Source: Saprospiraceae bacterium (GTDB taxonomy: Bacteria; Bacteroidota; Bacteroidia; Chitinophagales; Saprospiraceae). From it: a stretch of DNA of 64,000 bases. This document shows, piece after piece, positions 41,903 through 52,600 of this stretch. Numbering within the stretch: the stretch's first letter is position 1; each line of letters begins with the position of its first letter. Location: assembly GCA_020630775.1 (NCBI GenBank), contig JAHDIN010000001.1, positions 1-64,000 on the forward strand, given 5' to 3'. Below the pieces are notes generated by a model. It did not search any database. It saw only the letters and a list, made by a program, of their open reading frames with translations, and was not told where the DNA came from. The translations under genes were made by a program, and so were the position numbers.

Positions 41903-44900
41903 ATGAAAAAGATTTATTTATTAACTATAGCGGCGATCTGTTTCTGCATGACCTTGCAGGCTCAGGTTACTGTTAATTATGTCGCCAACGCTTTCGACAA
42001 CGAAACTGCTTGGTTGCTTTGGGATGCAACAGACCAGGTCCCTTTGGCACAGCGTGAGCTGGGCGTAAATCAACCGTTTGGAACACCGACCACTGTTACG
42101 GTATTCCCTCCTACGGGCAACGCTATTGAGTTGTACACTTATGAGTCATTCGGTGACGGATGGAATGGATGTACGATTGAATTAGTGTGCGGTGGCACCT
42201 CAATTTTTGGTCCTGCGGATCCTGGTACTTCTGGTTGTGATGCAACTGGTAGTGTTGTTGATGAGGTGATTATTATTGAAACAATAGTTTCTCCATGTAC
42301 TGGAGAGTTAACAGAAGTTGAGGTTTCTGCACTAGCTCCTGATCCAGGAGGTGCGCAGCCTGTAGTTGGAGCTCCTTGCCCAGCTGACCTTATCGCTTCT
42401 TGTACAGCTCCAGTTAATCCTTTAGTTGGATGTGATATAATATGTCCGGATGATTTGGTTTTAAATACAGACCCTGGTGTTTGTACGTCTAATGCATCTC
42501 TTCCTGGTCCAACATTTGATCCAGCTGATTGTAATTTAACTGAACAAGTTGATTTCGTAGAGACAACAACAGGTGATCAAGATTTAGCATTCACTGGTGG
42601 TACTTTTGCGGGTGGTACATTTTGTATTCCTGCAGGTCCAGCTCCAGCTGTTTGTGTAGATGAAGTTGCTTTCACATTCTGTTGGACTACAGATAACGGA
42701 GGTAGTGGTGCTGGATTTGAATCAGCGGCGATTACTTTCCCTGCTCCATTGATTAATCCTGCAACATTCGAAAACCTAAATGGTAACTTCCCTGCAAATG
42801 GTACAGTTATTCCTGCTGGTGCTTCTGGTACTGATACACCTCAAGGCGGACCATTATTTACAAACGATGGAATGCCAACTGGTAATGGTGACTGTACTGA
42901 AGCATGTGTAGATATTGTTGTTAGTTTAGCGGATTACGCTAATTGGAATGGTGGATGTTTCGATTTATCTGCTGACACTGGAATTAATCTATTCTGTGCT
43001 GATAACTCAGTTAATATATCAACTAATATTGCGACTGATTGTGCTCCATATTCTGTAACTATTGAGGGTGTAACTGATGCTAATGGTAACCCCCTTGCAG
43101 GCGCTGCTCCTTCAGCTGTTGCTGCTGGTGTAGATTTCCCAATAGGAACTACAACTGTTTGCTACGTGGCTACAGGATCTGCTAATGGTATGTCATTCCC
43201 AGTATCTTGTAAATTCGATGTTACTGTTTGCGATATGGAGGCTCCAACTTTAACATGTCCTGGAGACTTTACTTTCAACCTTCAAGGTGGTGAGTGTTGT
43301 CAGAAATATGACTTTGAAGTTATAACATCTGATAATTGCCCAGGTCCTCCAAGTTCAGTAGTTGGTCCATTCTGTGATCCGTGTGCTGATCCTTCTGGTG
43401 GTTCTGCTTTAGCTTGTGGTGCAGGTCCTAATGCTATACTTCAGGTTATTTCTGGAGTTGAGGAAGGATTTTCATTAACAGAAGTGTGCTATAACCAAGA
43501 AACTTTTGGTACTACGACTACTGCTGTAGTAAACGTGTACTGCTATGATGGTGTAACTATACCTTTTGATGATGGTATGGGAACATTCACTCCATTTGCT
43601 ACAACAAATGCTACACTTGGTAATGATGGTGAGTGTATCTGCATTGATTTCCTTGATATGACGAACGGTACTTATCCTACAATTCCTGTTGGATGTACTG
43701 AAATAGTTGTTGAGGTTGTAAATGCTACTGGTAGATCAGTGCAAACTCCAGCTGCTTGCGATGGTGCAACTGCAGATGGTGGTTTAACATATATTTTCGC
43801 TCCTGCTTGTGGATTAACATCTCCTGTATTGTTCAGTGGAATTGGATTTGCTTTAGATGCTGGTTTCTCAGTATCTCTTATCGATCCTGCTTTCCCTGAG
43901 CCAGTAGAGAATCCTAATGCTGTTGTACCTGCAGGTGCTACATTAAATGAATTTGAGTCTGGTGATGAATTGCCTGTAGGTATTCACTGTTGGGCATTTA
44001 CAGCTACTGATGCTGCTGGTAACACTTCTGAGTGTGACTGGTGTGTTCAAGTAAATGCTATCCCAGAGGATCAAGTTGTTACATCTTTAGCTTGTAATGA
44101 CTTAGTCAACTTATCACTTGATGCTAATTGTATGACATTTATTTCTGCGGATATGTTCTTAGAGGGCGGTCCTTATGGATGTTACTTTGATTGTTACGAA
44201 GTATATATCACAGATCAGTTTGACAACCCAGTTGTTTCTGGTTGTGGAGATGATGCTTCTAAAACTCCGGGTGGTGATCCTGTATTTGGAAACACTAATC
44301 CAAATGACGTAAATGGTTGTACAATCGATCTACCTTGTGGTGAGTATAAGGTAATGGTATATGATGCATGTAATGATAATACATGTTGGGGTAACTTATT
44401 AGTTGAGGACAAAATTGCACCAGTTGTGATTCCTCCAGCTGATGTTACATTAAATTGCTTACAGTCTGTAGAGCCGGGTACACCGATTAATGGTGAGGTT
44501 AATGTTGCAGCTGAAGCTAATTCAATTACTTGGGATGATGGAACTACAGGTGATGTTGGTGAATTAACATTTACAATTCCGCCACAGACTACTGGTGCTG
44601 TTATCACTGATATTAATATCGACATTTCTTTGGCTCACAGTTGGGCGGGTGATGTTACAATTGAAGTTGAAGGTCCAGATGGAAATACTGTTGATATCTA
44701 TAACAGACACTGTGCTAACAACAATAACATTGATGTTACAGTAGATGAAGAAGGTACAATACCTATGAATTCTTGTGCTGCTTGTGCTTTCTTGGGAGGC
44801 ACTACAGAAGATTGCCCTGGTTTAGACGAAACTGCTGCAGGATACTGCGCAACTGTTAATAGTGTTAGACAATCTAATGAGCTAGCATCTGGAGCTGGTC

Positions 44901-47900
44901 CTGGTTTAACACAATGGTATGGATTACCTGTTGGAGGTACGTTCACAGTGAGATTTGGTGATGCTGTTGGAGGTGACGGTGGATGTCTAGAAGCTTTCTC
45001 AATGAATATAACTTGGGAATGTCCTGCTGCTGGTATGGCTACAATCGAAAATGGTTGTGGAACAGAAAGTTTAGATTATCAAGATGAGTATTTTGATAAT
45101 GGATGTGGTGGTTCTAGAATTGTTAGAACTTGGTTCGCATCTGATGAAAAAGGTAATATGGGTACTGCTCAAAGTCAGGTATTCATTACTCAGGTTGGAC
45201 TTGAAGGTGAGAATTCAGAGTGGTTCTGGCCAAATAGTAGTGTAGATCTTACTTGCGGTGCTTGTACTGATCCTGAGTGTATATATGATTTTTGTAGATC
45301 TGCTTGGGAAGCTGCTAATCCATGGCCTGAGTCTTGGGTAATTGATCCTGAGTGGTTTGAAGATGATATCGCAGTATGGAATGCAAACGCTAATGCAGCA
45401 GGTACTGTATGTGCTTACCCTTACTTCTTAACTAAAGGAGGTACTGCAGACAGATTTGATATAAATAATTGCAACATGTTCTACTCTTACACTGATCAAT
45501 TATTGCCAGTGTGTGGTGCAGGATGTGACGGTAATAGTAAAACAATCAGAACTTGGACTGCTTTAGACTGGTGTACTGGTGAAACTGCGAACGCTGTTCA
45601 GGTTATCCATGCTAAAGATAATGAAGGACCAACTATTGATTTAGTTGAGCAACATACTGTAAGCGCTTCCCCTTGGGGTTGTGCAGCAAGCTTTATCTTA
45701 CCAGTGCCTGAGCACTTAAAAGATAATTGTTCTTCTGATGTTACTTATACTGTATATGGCAAGCCGGGTACTGTTACAGATGTAAGCTCTAGTCCTTACT
45801 TCGATGGTGCTAATTGGGTAGTTGCAGGATTACCTAAAGGTGGACCTCATGAGTATACTTACGTTGCTGAAGATTGTTGTGGAAATTCTACATCAGCTAC
45901 TTTAATTGTATTTGTTGTTGATAGTACACCACCAATTGCAACTGCAACTCAGAATATCGTCATTAACTTAACTTCTTCTCCAACTGATCCTAACGGTGGT
46001 ATTGCTAAGTTATATGCTACTAGCGTTGATAATGGTTCAAATGATGGTGATTGTGGTCCTGTCAGAATTGCAATCAGAAGAGTTGAAGCTGATGAAGATG
46101 CTGAAGAGAACGATGGATTCTGTGGAAACTTAGGTGTTGATGATCACAATAGTAACGCTACATTCTTCAACTTTAATGATTTACCTAACTCTCAACAGCC
46201 TGCTGATCACAGTAGAGATGATTTAGATAATGGTGAATATGTTAAGTTCTGTTGTGCTGATTTGTCAGGCGAAGATGCAGTATTCGATTCTATTACTGGA
46301 ATGACATACGCACTAATCGATGTTGAATTAGGTGTATGGGATGATTCAAATATGGATGGTGTACCTGGTACTCCAGGTGATCAGTTCAATAAGACATGGG
46401 CAACTGTAAGAGTTGAGTCTAAGTTAGAGGCTGTTATTTTGTGTCCACCATTAGCAAAGATTACTTGTGATATGGATGAGACAGATTTAGCCATGACTGG
46501 AACTGCAAGTGCGACTGCTACATGTGGCAATATGCCAGTTGAGTACATGGATTTATGTGGATTGGATATTAACCAGGATATGGAAATAGCTGGTTACAGA
46601 AATGGACAGACTGTAAATGAGGTTGGTATGTGTTGGGATGTTAACGGTGACGGAGTTATAGCTAATTATAGTTCTCCTAGTGCTGCTGGCTCAGATGCTG
46701 CTGGATATATTGAGGAAGATTTCTTCAATAAGGCTTGTCACAATGGTCCTATCACAAGATGGTGGTATATCCCAGGCACAGATACTAAGTGTCGTCAGAT
46801 AATCATCGTAGAGCCTAACGATAATGTATTTGCAGGTAATGGTTTTGATGCTGATGATGATGGTAACTGTGATGCTGACAACCCTCTAGAAATTTGTCCA
46901 GAGATTGACTGGCCTTATTCAAGAAACGCGTTCATTAATTTAGTAAATAATGATACAGCTGCTGATTGTGATGGTGATGGTAGAGGAAATGAGATAAGCA
47001 GTAGTGATATTGAATTATTTGATAACGGAGGCTACCCTACGTATGCTGAGGTTGCAATGGATTGTATTGATGCTCTTTGTGAGGAGCCAGTATGGGTAAA
47101 TGCAAACTGCAGCTTAATTGGTTGGTCTTTAGAAAGTGATACTTTCTACTTCGAAGGTGATGCTTGTAGAAAAATCATTAATACTTACACAGTAATTGAC
47201 TGGTGTCAGTACAATCCTAACGAGGGATTCGAAGGAATCTGGACTTGGACTGTAATTGGTAAGTTAATTGATCCTTATGCACCAATAGTCGAGGTACAAG
47301 ATACTATGTTTGGTGTTGGAGGCGGTGGAACCGGCTCTAACGATCCAAGTGCAGGTTCTTGCGTTTATGGAGGTTTCACAGCTTGTGCTACTGCTTATGA
47401 TACTCAAGTAGATGAGGATGGTGATACTATCGCTAATGCTTGTCCTAGTGAGTGGTTGAAGTGGAATGTATACCTAGATTTAAATAATGACTGGGTATTC
47501 GAAAGAGAGTGGTCTTCATTTGTACCTGAAGACAAGAATACACCTGCTGATCCATTATGGTCAGAGGATAACGCTGATGATAACTTAGATGTATATGGTT
47601 ATACAATTCCAGATGTTGCTGTAGGTAACACTGGTGATGTGGATAACGCAGACGATATTGCTACGCCTCCAGGATTCAAGTATATAATTAATATACCTGA
47701 TGCTGTGGAAGCTGATTGTGATGGTTCAACTCAACACAGAGTAGTTTGGAAAGCATATGATGGTTGTGGTAATGTTACTTCAGTAACTAACTACTTTACT
47801 GTTCAAGATGTTAAAGCTCCAACTCCATTCTGTATTAACCTAAGTACTGCTTTAATGGCTGATCCAGATGGTGACGGTCCTGCAGGTCCTATGGTTGAGT

Positions 47901-49399
47901 TATGGGCTATTGATTTCAATGCTGGTAGCTTCGATAACTGTACTGATCCGGATGCTTTGAGATACACTTTCTCAGATGTTGCTCCTGAAGATGATCCTGA
48001 TTATAACCCAGCTTCTAGATCTTCAGCAAGAGTATTTGATTGTAATGATTTAGCTGGTTCAAACAATGCAGTATTAACTGTTAATGTTTATGTATGGGAT
48101 CAGTGTGGTAACTACGATTTCTGTGTAGTTAACTTGAGATTAATTGATAACTCAGGTGACTGTGGAAACGGTGTACCTACAGGAAGTATGATAGCCGGTG
48201 ATGTAACTACTGAATTTGGAGAAGCTGTTGAATCTGTAGAAATCTACAACGATAATATGCTTGATCCTAATTTGAACACTGATGATATGACTGAAAATGA
48301 TGGTCACTATGCATTTGAGTGGAATGAAGAAGGAAGTGATTATGAAATAACTGCAGCTAAGAATGATGATTACTTAAATGGAGTATCAACATTAGACCTT
48401 GTTATTATTCAGAGACATATTTTAGGTACTGAGTCTTTAGACAGTCCTTACAAAATGATTGCAGCTGATGTTAATAATGATCAGAAAATAACAGCTATCG
48501 ATCTTATTGAGTTAAGAAAGTTAATCTTAGGTATCTACGATGAGCTTCCAACTAACTCAAGCTGGAGATTTGTTGATGCTAGTCAAACACTTGACATTAA
48601 CAATCCTTGGAACATGGACGAAACGATTAACATCTACAGCTTAGCTGCTGATATGATGGAAGAGGATTTCGTAGGTGTTAAGATTGGTGATGTTAATGGA
48701 AGTGTCATTGCAAACGCTCAATCTGTTAGTCCTGAGAAGAGATCAGCAACAACTGTTGATATCGTATTCGAAGATAGAGCTGTAGAAGTAGGAGAGTTAG
48801 TTGAAATCACTGTTTCAGGTGAATCAATGACTGAAGTATATGGTTACCAGTTTACTTTAGAAACTCCTGGTTTACAATTAGTAGATGTAACTGAAGGTAC
48901 AGTTAATGTTTCAAGTGCAAACTTTGGTTCTTTCAATGGTAAAGTAACCACTTCTTGGAATAGCTTAACTCCAATTACTCAAGATGGTGACTTATTCACA
49001 ATGACATTCAAGTCAACTGTGTCAGGTCAGTTATCGCAACTAATAGATCTTAATAGTTCGATTACAAAGGCTGAAGCTTATGTTGGTCAAACATTAGATA
49101 TCGTTAGTGTTGAACTAAGAGGAGGTACTGGTGTAACTACTTATGCACTATATCAGAATGAGCCTAACCCATTCTCTAATAGAACAATGGTTGGCTTTGA
49201 ATTACCTGAAGCAGGTCAAGCTACTTTAACAGTACTTGATGTTACGGGTAAAGTATTAAAAGTAATCAATGGCGATTATGCTAAAGGTTACAATGAAGTT
49301 GAATTGAGTAAGTCCGATTTTGGAGCTGCAGGAGTTTACTACTATCAATTAGATAGCGGTGATTTCACAGCTACGAAGAAGATGATTATAATCGAATAG
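41903..49399 (+). CDS. Giant cysteine-rich surface protein with P domain, dockerin-like, cohesin-like and T9SS modules (paralog 2)
   Basis: A 2498-aa exported protein, the largest in the window; signal peptide ends at TLQAQV. The N-terminal part carries YESFGDGWNGCTIEL (about 75-90), a motif seen in diverse secreted proteins, then HYR-like modules. The family module LACNDLVNLSLDANCMTFIS to CWGNLLVEDKIAP is internal here (about 730-845), followed by a proprotein-convertase P-like domain (about 860-1045). The paralog core follows: RTWTALDWCTG, DNGSNDGDCGP to YVKFCCADL, VIDWCQYNPNEG, TPFCINLSTALM to GSFDNCTD. Then a dockerin-like pair (about 2155-2226; second loop ADVNNDQKITAIDLIELRK has all calcium-ligand positions), a cohesin-like module (about 2283-2396) and a T9SS type A tail (about 2415-2498). 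Codon use favours GCT, GGT and GAT, suggesting high expression. Confidence 0.88.
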   Translation: MKKIYLLTIAAICFCMTLQAQVTVNYVANAFDNETAWLLWDATDQVPLAQRELGVNQPFGTPTTVTVFPPTGNAIELYTYESFGDGWNGCTIELVCGGTSIFGPADPGTSGCDATGSVVDEVIIIETIVSPCTGELTEVEVSALAPDPGGAQPVVGAPCPADLIASCTAPVNPLVGCDIICPDDLVLNTDPGVCTSNASLPGPTFDPADCNLTEQVDFVETTTGDQDLAFTGGTFAGGTFCIPAGPAPAVCVDEVAFTFCWTTDNGGSGAGFESAAITFPAPLINPATFENLNGNFPANGTVIPAGASGTDTPQGGPLFTNDGMPTGNGDCTEACVDIVVSLADYANWNGGCFDLSADTGINLFCADNSVNISTNIATDCAPYSVTIEGVTDANGNPLAGAAPSAVAAGVDFPIGTTTVCYVATGSANGMSFPVSCKFDVTVCDMEAPTLTCPGDFTFNLQGGECCQKYDFEVITSDNCPGPPSSVVGPFCDPCADPSGGSALACGAGPNAILQVISGVEEGFSLTEVCYNQETFGTTTTAVVNVYCYDGVTIPFDDGMGTFTPFATTNATLGNDGECICIDFLDMTNGTYPTIPVGCTEIVVEVVNATGRSVQTPAACDGATADGGLTYIFAPACGLTSPVLFSGIGFALDAGFSVSLIDPAFPEPVENPNAVVPAGATLNEFESGDELPVGIHCWAFTATDAAGNTSECDWCVQVNAIPEDQVVTSLACNDLVNLSLDANCMTFISADMFLEGGPYGCYFDCYEVYITDQFDNPVVSGCGDDASKTPGGDPVFGNTNPNDVNGCTIDLPCGEYKVMVYDACNDNTCWGNLLVEDKIAPVVIPPADVTLNCLQSVEPGTPINGEVNVAAEANSITWDDGTTGDVGELTFTIPPQTTGAVITDINIDISLAHSWAGDVTIEVEGPDGNTVDIYNRHCANNNNIDVTVDEEGTIPMNSCAACAFLGGTTEDCPGLDETAAGYCATVNSVRQSNELASGAGPGLTQWYGLPVGGTFTVRFGDAVGGDGGCLEAFSMNITWECPAAGMATIENGCGTESLDYQDEYFDNGCGGSRIVRTWFASDEKGNMGTAQSQVFITQVGLEGENSEWFWPNSSVDLTCGACTDPECIYDFCRSAWEAANPWPESWVIDPEWFEDDIAVWNANANAAGTVCAYPYFLTKGGTADRFDINNCNMFYSYTDQLLPVCGAGCDGNSKTIRTWTALDWCTGETANAVQVIHAKDNEGPTIDLVEQHTVSASPWGCAASFILPVPEHLKDNCSSDVTYTVYGKPGTVTDVSSSPYFDGANWVVAGLPKGGPHEYTYVAEDCCGNSTSATLIVFVVDSTPPIATATQNIVINLTSSPTDPNGGIAKLYATSVDNGSNDGDCGPVRIAIRRVEADEDAEENDGFCGNLGVDDHNSNATFFNFNDLPNSQQPADHSRDDLDNGEYVKFCCADLSGEDAVFDSITGMTYALIDVELGVWDDSNMDGVPGTPGDQFNKTWATVRVESKLEAVILCPPLAKITCDMDETDLAMTGTASATATCGNMPVEYMDLCGLDINQDMEIAGYRNGQTVNEVGMCWDVNGDGVIANYSSPSAAGSDAAGYIEEDFFNKACHNGPITRWWYIPGTDTKCRQIIIVEPNDNVFAGNGFDADDDGNCDADNPLEICPEIDWPYSRNAFINLVNNDTAADCDGDGRGNEISSSDIELFDNGGYPTYAEVAMDCIDALCEEPVWVNANCSLIGWSLESDTFYFEGDACRKIINTYTVIDWCQYNPNEGFEGIWTWTVIGKLIDPYAPIVEVQDTMFGVGGGGTGSNDPSAGSCVYGGFTACATAYDTQVDEDGDTIANACPSEWLKWNVYLDLNNDWVFEREWSSFVPEDKNTPADPLWSEDNADDNLDVYGYTIPDVAVGNTGDVDNADDIATPPGFKYIINIPDAVEADCDGSTQHRVVWKAYDGCGNVTSVTNYFTVQDVKAPTPFCINLSTALMADPDGDGPAGPMVELWAIDFNAGSFDNCTDPDALRYTFSDVAPEDDPDYNPASRSSARVFDCNDLAGSNNAVLTVNVYVWDQCGNYDFCVVNLRLIDNSGDCGNGVPTGSMIAGDVTTEFGEAVESVEIYNDNMLDPNLNTDDMTENDGHYAFEWNEEGSDYEITAAKNDDYLNGVSTLDLVIIQRHILGTESLDSPYKMIAADVNNDQKITAIDLIELRKLILGIYDELPTNSSWRFVDASQTLDINNPWNMDETINIYSLAADMMEEDFVGVKIGDVNGSVIANAQSVSPEKRSATTVDIVFEDRAVEVGELVEITVSGESMTEVYGYQFTLETPGLQLVDVTEGTVNVSSANFGSFNGKVTTSWNSLTPITQDGDLFTMTFKSTVSGQLSQLIDLNSSITKAEAYVGQTLDIVSVELRGGTGVTTYALYQNEPNPFSNRTMVGFELPEAGQATLTVLDVTGKVLKVINGDYAKGYNEVELSKSDFGAAGVYYYQLDSGDFTATKKMIIIE

Positions 49400-49427
49400 T
49401 ACTAGAATAAAATCGGTTTTTGGGATG

Positions 49428-49460
49428 GCCTCTCTCCATTTTTTGGAGGGGGGCTTTTTT
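49428..49460 (+). terminator. Rho-independent terminator after paralog 2
   Basis: GCCTCTCTCC (49428-49437) pairs with GGAGGGGGGC (49445-49454, G-U pairs included) around a T-rich loop, then TTTTTT. It is preceded by TTTTTGGGATGG, which recurs before the terminator of paralog 3. Confidence 0.85.
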
Positions 49461-49524
49461 ATATTAAAAAATTCATATGTAAAAAATATCTAATATGAGT
49501 TAGAATTAGATATAATAGAATATC

Positions 49525-49532
49525 TACATTTG
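49525..49532 (+). promoter_or_regulatory. Candidate -7 promoter core TACATTTG for paralog 3
   Basis: TACATTTG fits TAnnTTTG and is identical to the candidate before paralog 4 (60883-60890). It would leave a leader of about 135 nt before the ATG at 49671; that leader has a small inverted repeat (TAATC/GATTA near 49610-49625) and a purine-rich AGAGGA just before the start. No clear -33 TTTG. Confidence 0.4.
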
Positions 49533-49670
49533 TCTAATCAAAGGATTATCTCTCAGTAATCCGATGATAACCTGTCTAATGAAAATAGATCCTTCATTAA
49601 GTAATATTTAATCTTTTGGGATTAAGAAGTCACTTAAGACCCAAACAGTAAAATTTTAAAAGAGGATCTC

Positions 49671-52600
49671 ATGATGTTTATGAATCTGAAGAGGATAGCT
49701 TCTCTGCTATCGATTACATTAGTATTAACAGTCTTTGTTTCCACTACGGAAAGACTTTACAGTCAGTGCTCTCTTGCATGTAATGGTAATACTCAAATAT
49801 CTCTGGATGTAAATTGTGAGGCTGAAATTACAGCCGATATGATTTTGAATGATCAAGCTACTTCATGCATGGGTGGCTCTTTCCAAGTATTTGTTGAGGA
49901 TGAATATGGCGTAATTGCGACTAGTCCAACAGTAACAGGGATATATTGCGATAAGTCTTTAAAAGCAAGAGTAGTAGACACGAATACTGGAAATGCTTGC
50001 TGGGGGAATATACATATCGAAGACAAATTAGGTCCTATAGCAACTTGTCCTGACCCGAATATAGTTGATATGGACTGTGCTGATATGAGACTATATGATG
50101 GTCCTGAGTTCATTGATAATTGTAGCGGTACAATAACACCTATATTATTGTCAGAGCAAATTGAAACACTCTGCGATCCAAATTTTATCAAGCAGATAAC
50201 AAGAAGTTATACTGCAGTAGATAGTAAAGGGAATGAGGCTCCAAACGTTTGTACTGTAACATTAAGATTAAGGAGAATAAATTGGGATCAGGTTTTATAT
50301 CCAGATTCATATGAAATCGTAAATAATACATTTTTAGATTGTGGTGGTGATGATTGGGATACTAACAATAATGGCTATCCAGATCCTGAAGAGGTAGGGG
50401 TACCAATGTATGAAACTTCTTTTATGGGGCAGTTAGATACAATTGACTTGTATCCTTTTCCCGATGTCTACTGTAATACTGTTGTAACATTTGAGGATAC
50501 AGTATTACCGAAAATTGGATGTACTCAAAAAATTATGAGGAGATGGACAGTAAGGGAATGGCATTGTAATGGTGAGGTAACGGCTAATAATGTGCAAGTT
50601 ATTGAGATCACAGATCAAACTGGCCCTGAAATAGTTTGTGGAGAAAATATAACAGTTACAACTAATACTTTATTAGGAGGGGGACATTCTTCTGTTTATG
50701 GTAATGTATCATGCGGCTCAACAGTAAGTTTACCTGTACCTCAAACAACTGATAATTGTTCTAGTAATATTACTATAGATGTCTTATATGACGGGGGATT
50801 AACTCAAGATTATGACGGTAGTCAAGCTATAACTGTACCAATGGGATTATCATTAGTACAGTATACAGCCTATGATGAATGTTATAATTCTTCTTCTTGT
50901 ATTATACACGTTAATGTAGTAGATAATACACCTCCTGTGGCTGTTTGTGATCAAAATACTGTTGTGAGCTTAACAACAGGTGGTGAGGCAGTTGTACCAG
51001 CAACAAGTTTTGATGATGGCTCTTATGATGACTGTAAAACACATTGCATGCTTGTAAGAAGAATGGATACAGGAAGTTGTGATTGTCATCAACCTGAATT
51101 TTGCGATCTAGATTATGTCGGAGAGTTTAATGGAAGCCATTATTATCTTTCTAACTACAATATTACAGCAGACATTGCTAAAGCAAGAGCAGCTGCATAT
51201 GGGGGAGGTTTAGTAGTATTTAATACAGAAGAGGAGGAAGAGTATGTGATCGATGCCGTAAGAGCTAGATACCAAGATAGATTTTGGATTGGTGCAAAGC
51301 GATTTGGTTCAGGATTTACTTGGGATGATCATACAGCAATAGTAGATCCTAACTGGGCTATGGGGCAGCCTTCAAATGATCCTGGTGAAGATTGTGTTAT
51401 GATAACGCCAAGTAATGAGTGGAATGACGCTTCTTGTTTTGGTGAGTGGAGATATGTTTTAGAAATCAACGATCCTTGTGGCTTCAGTAGGGGTGCTAAA
51501 TTCTGTTGTGCAGATACTGGTGTAGATCAAATGGTTGTATTTAGAATTGTCGACATATTTGGAAACTTTAATGAGTGTATGGTAAATGTCGATGTACAAG
51601 ATAAAGTTGCTCCGCAAGTAGTATGTCCGCCAGATATGACAGCTGATTGTGATGCTACAGTTGATGCATCAAATTTAGATGCTTTATTTGGAACAGCTTC
51701 TGTTCTAGATGACTGTGGCGCTGAAATAATATCTAACCCTGATGACCAAGTGAACCAATGTAATGTAGGTGAATTAACTAGAATATTTACAGCTACTGAC
51801 TCAGGGGGAAGAAGCTCGACTTGTAAGCAAGTTATAACATTCGAAAATGACGATCCATTTGATGGTACATTAATAAGATGCCCAAGTGATACTACAATTG
51901 TTGGATGTTCTGCACCTTCAGATTTAGGTCCTGATGTGTTAGGTTCACCATATTTTCCTTCGGACCCATGTGACTTAATTGGTGTTGATTTTGATGATGA
52001 GGTATTTACTTTTAATAATCAGAATACTGATGCTTGCTTAAAGATTTTAAGAACATGGCAGATAGTAGATTGGTGCCAACAAGACCCATATAATGGTTTA
52101 TATCCAACTTGGGGTTGCCAACAAGTAATTAAAATTTCTAATGGTGTGAAGCCAGTAATATCTGGTTGTAAGCCTGAGATGATTTGCACTTACGATTCAG
52201 ATTGCGAAGATGGGTTTATCGAGTTGATCGTTACTGCAACAGATGATTGTACAGAAGAGTCGAACTTAAGTTGGAGATACGAAGTATTTGCTGGACAGTT
52301 AGGCTTAGGTCCAGATCCAAGTCTAAATAATCCAATAATCGTGGAATCAGGTGAAGGTGGTATGGCAGATGCAAGTGGAAAATATCCAATTGGTACGCAT
52401 TTGATAAGATGGACATTCTTTGATAGATGTGGTAATGCTACAACTTGTAATCAACCATTTACAATTCAAAATTGTAAAGCTCCAACAGCTTATTGTATCA
52501 ATGGATTGGCTGTAGATTTAATGCCAGTTGACTCTGACTTTGATGGTAATGTTGATTTTGGAATGGTTGAGTTATGGGCTTCAGATTTTGATGCTGGATC

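Noticed and set aside
44215-44946. Two minus-strand ORFs inside paralog 2
   Set aside because: Shadow frames produced by biased codon use of the plus-strand gene.
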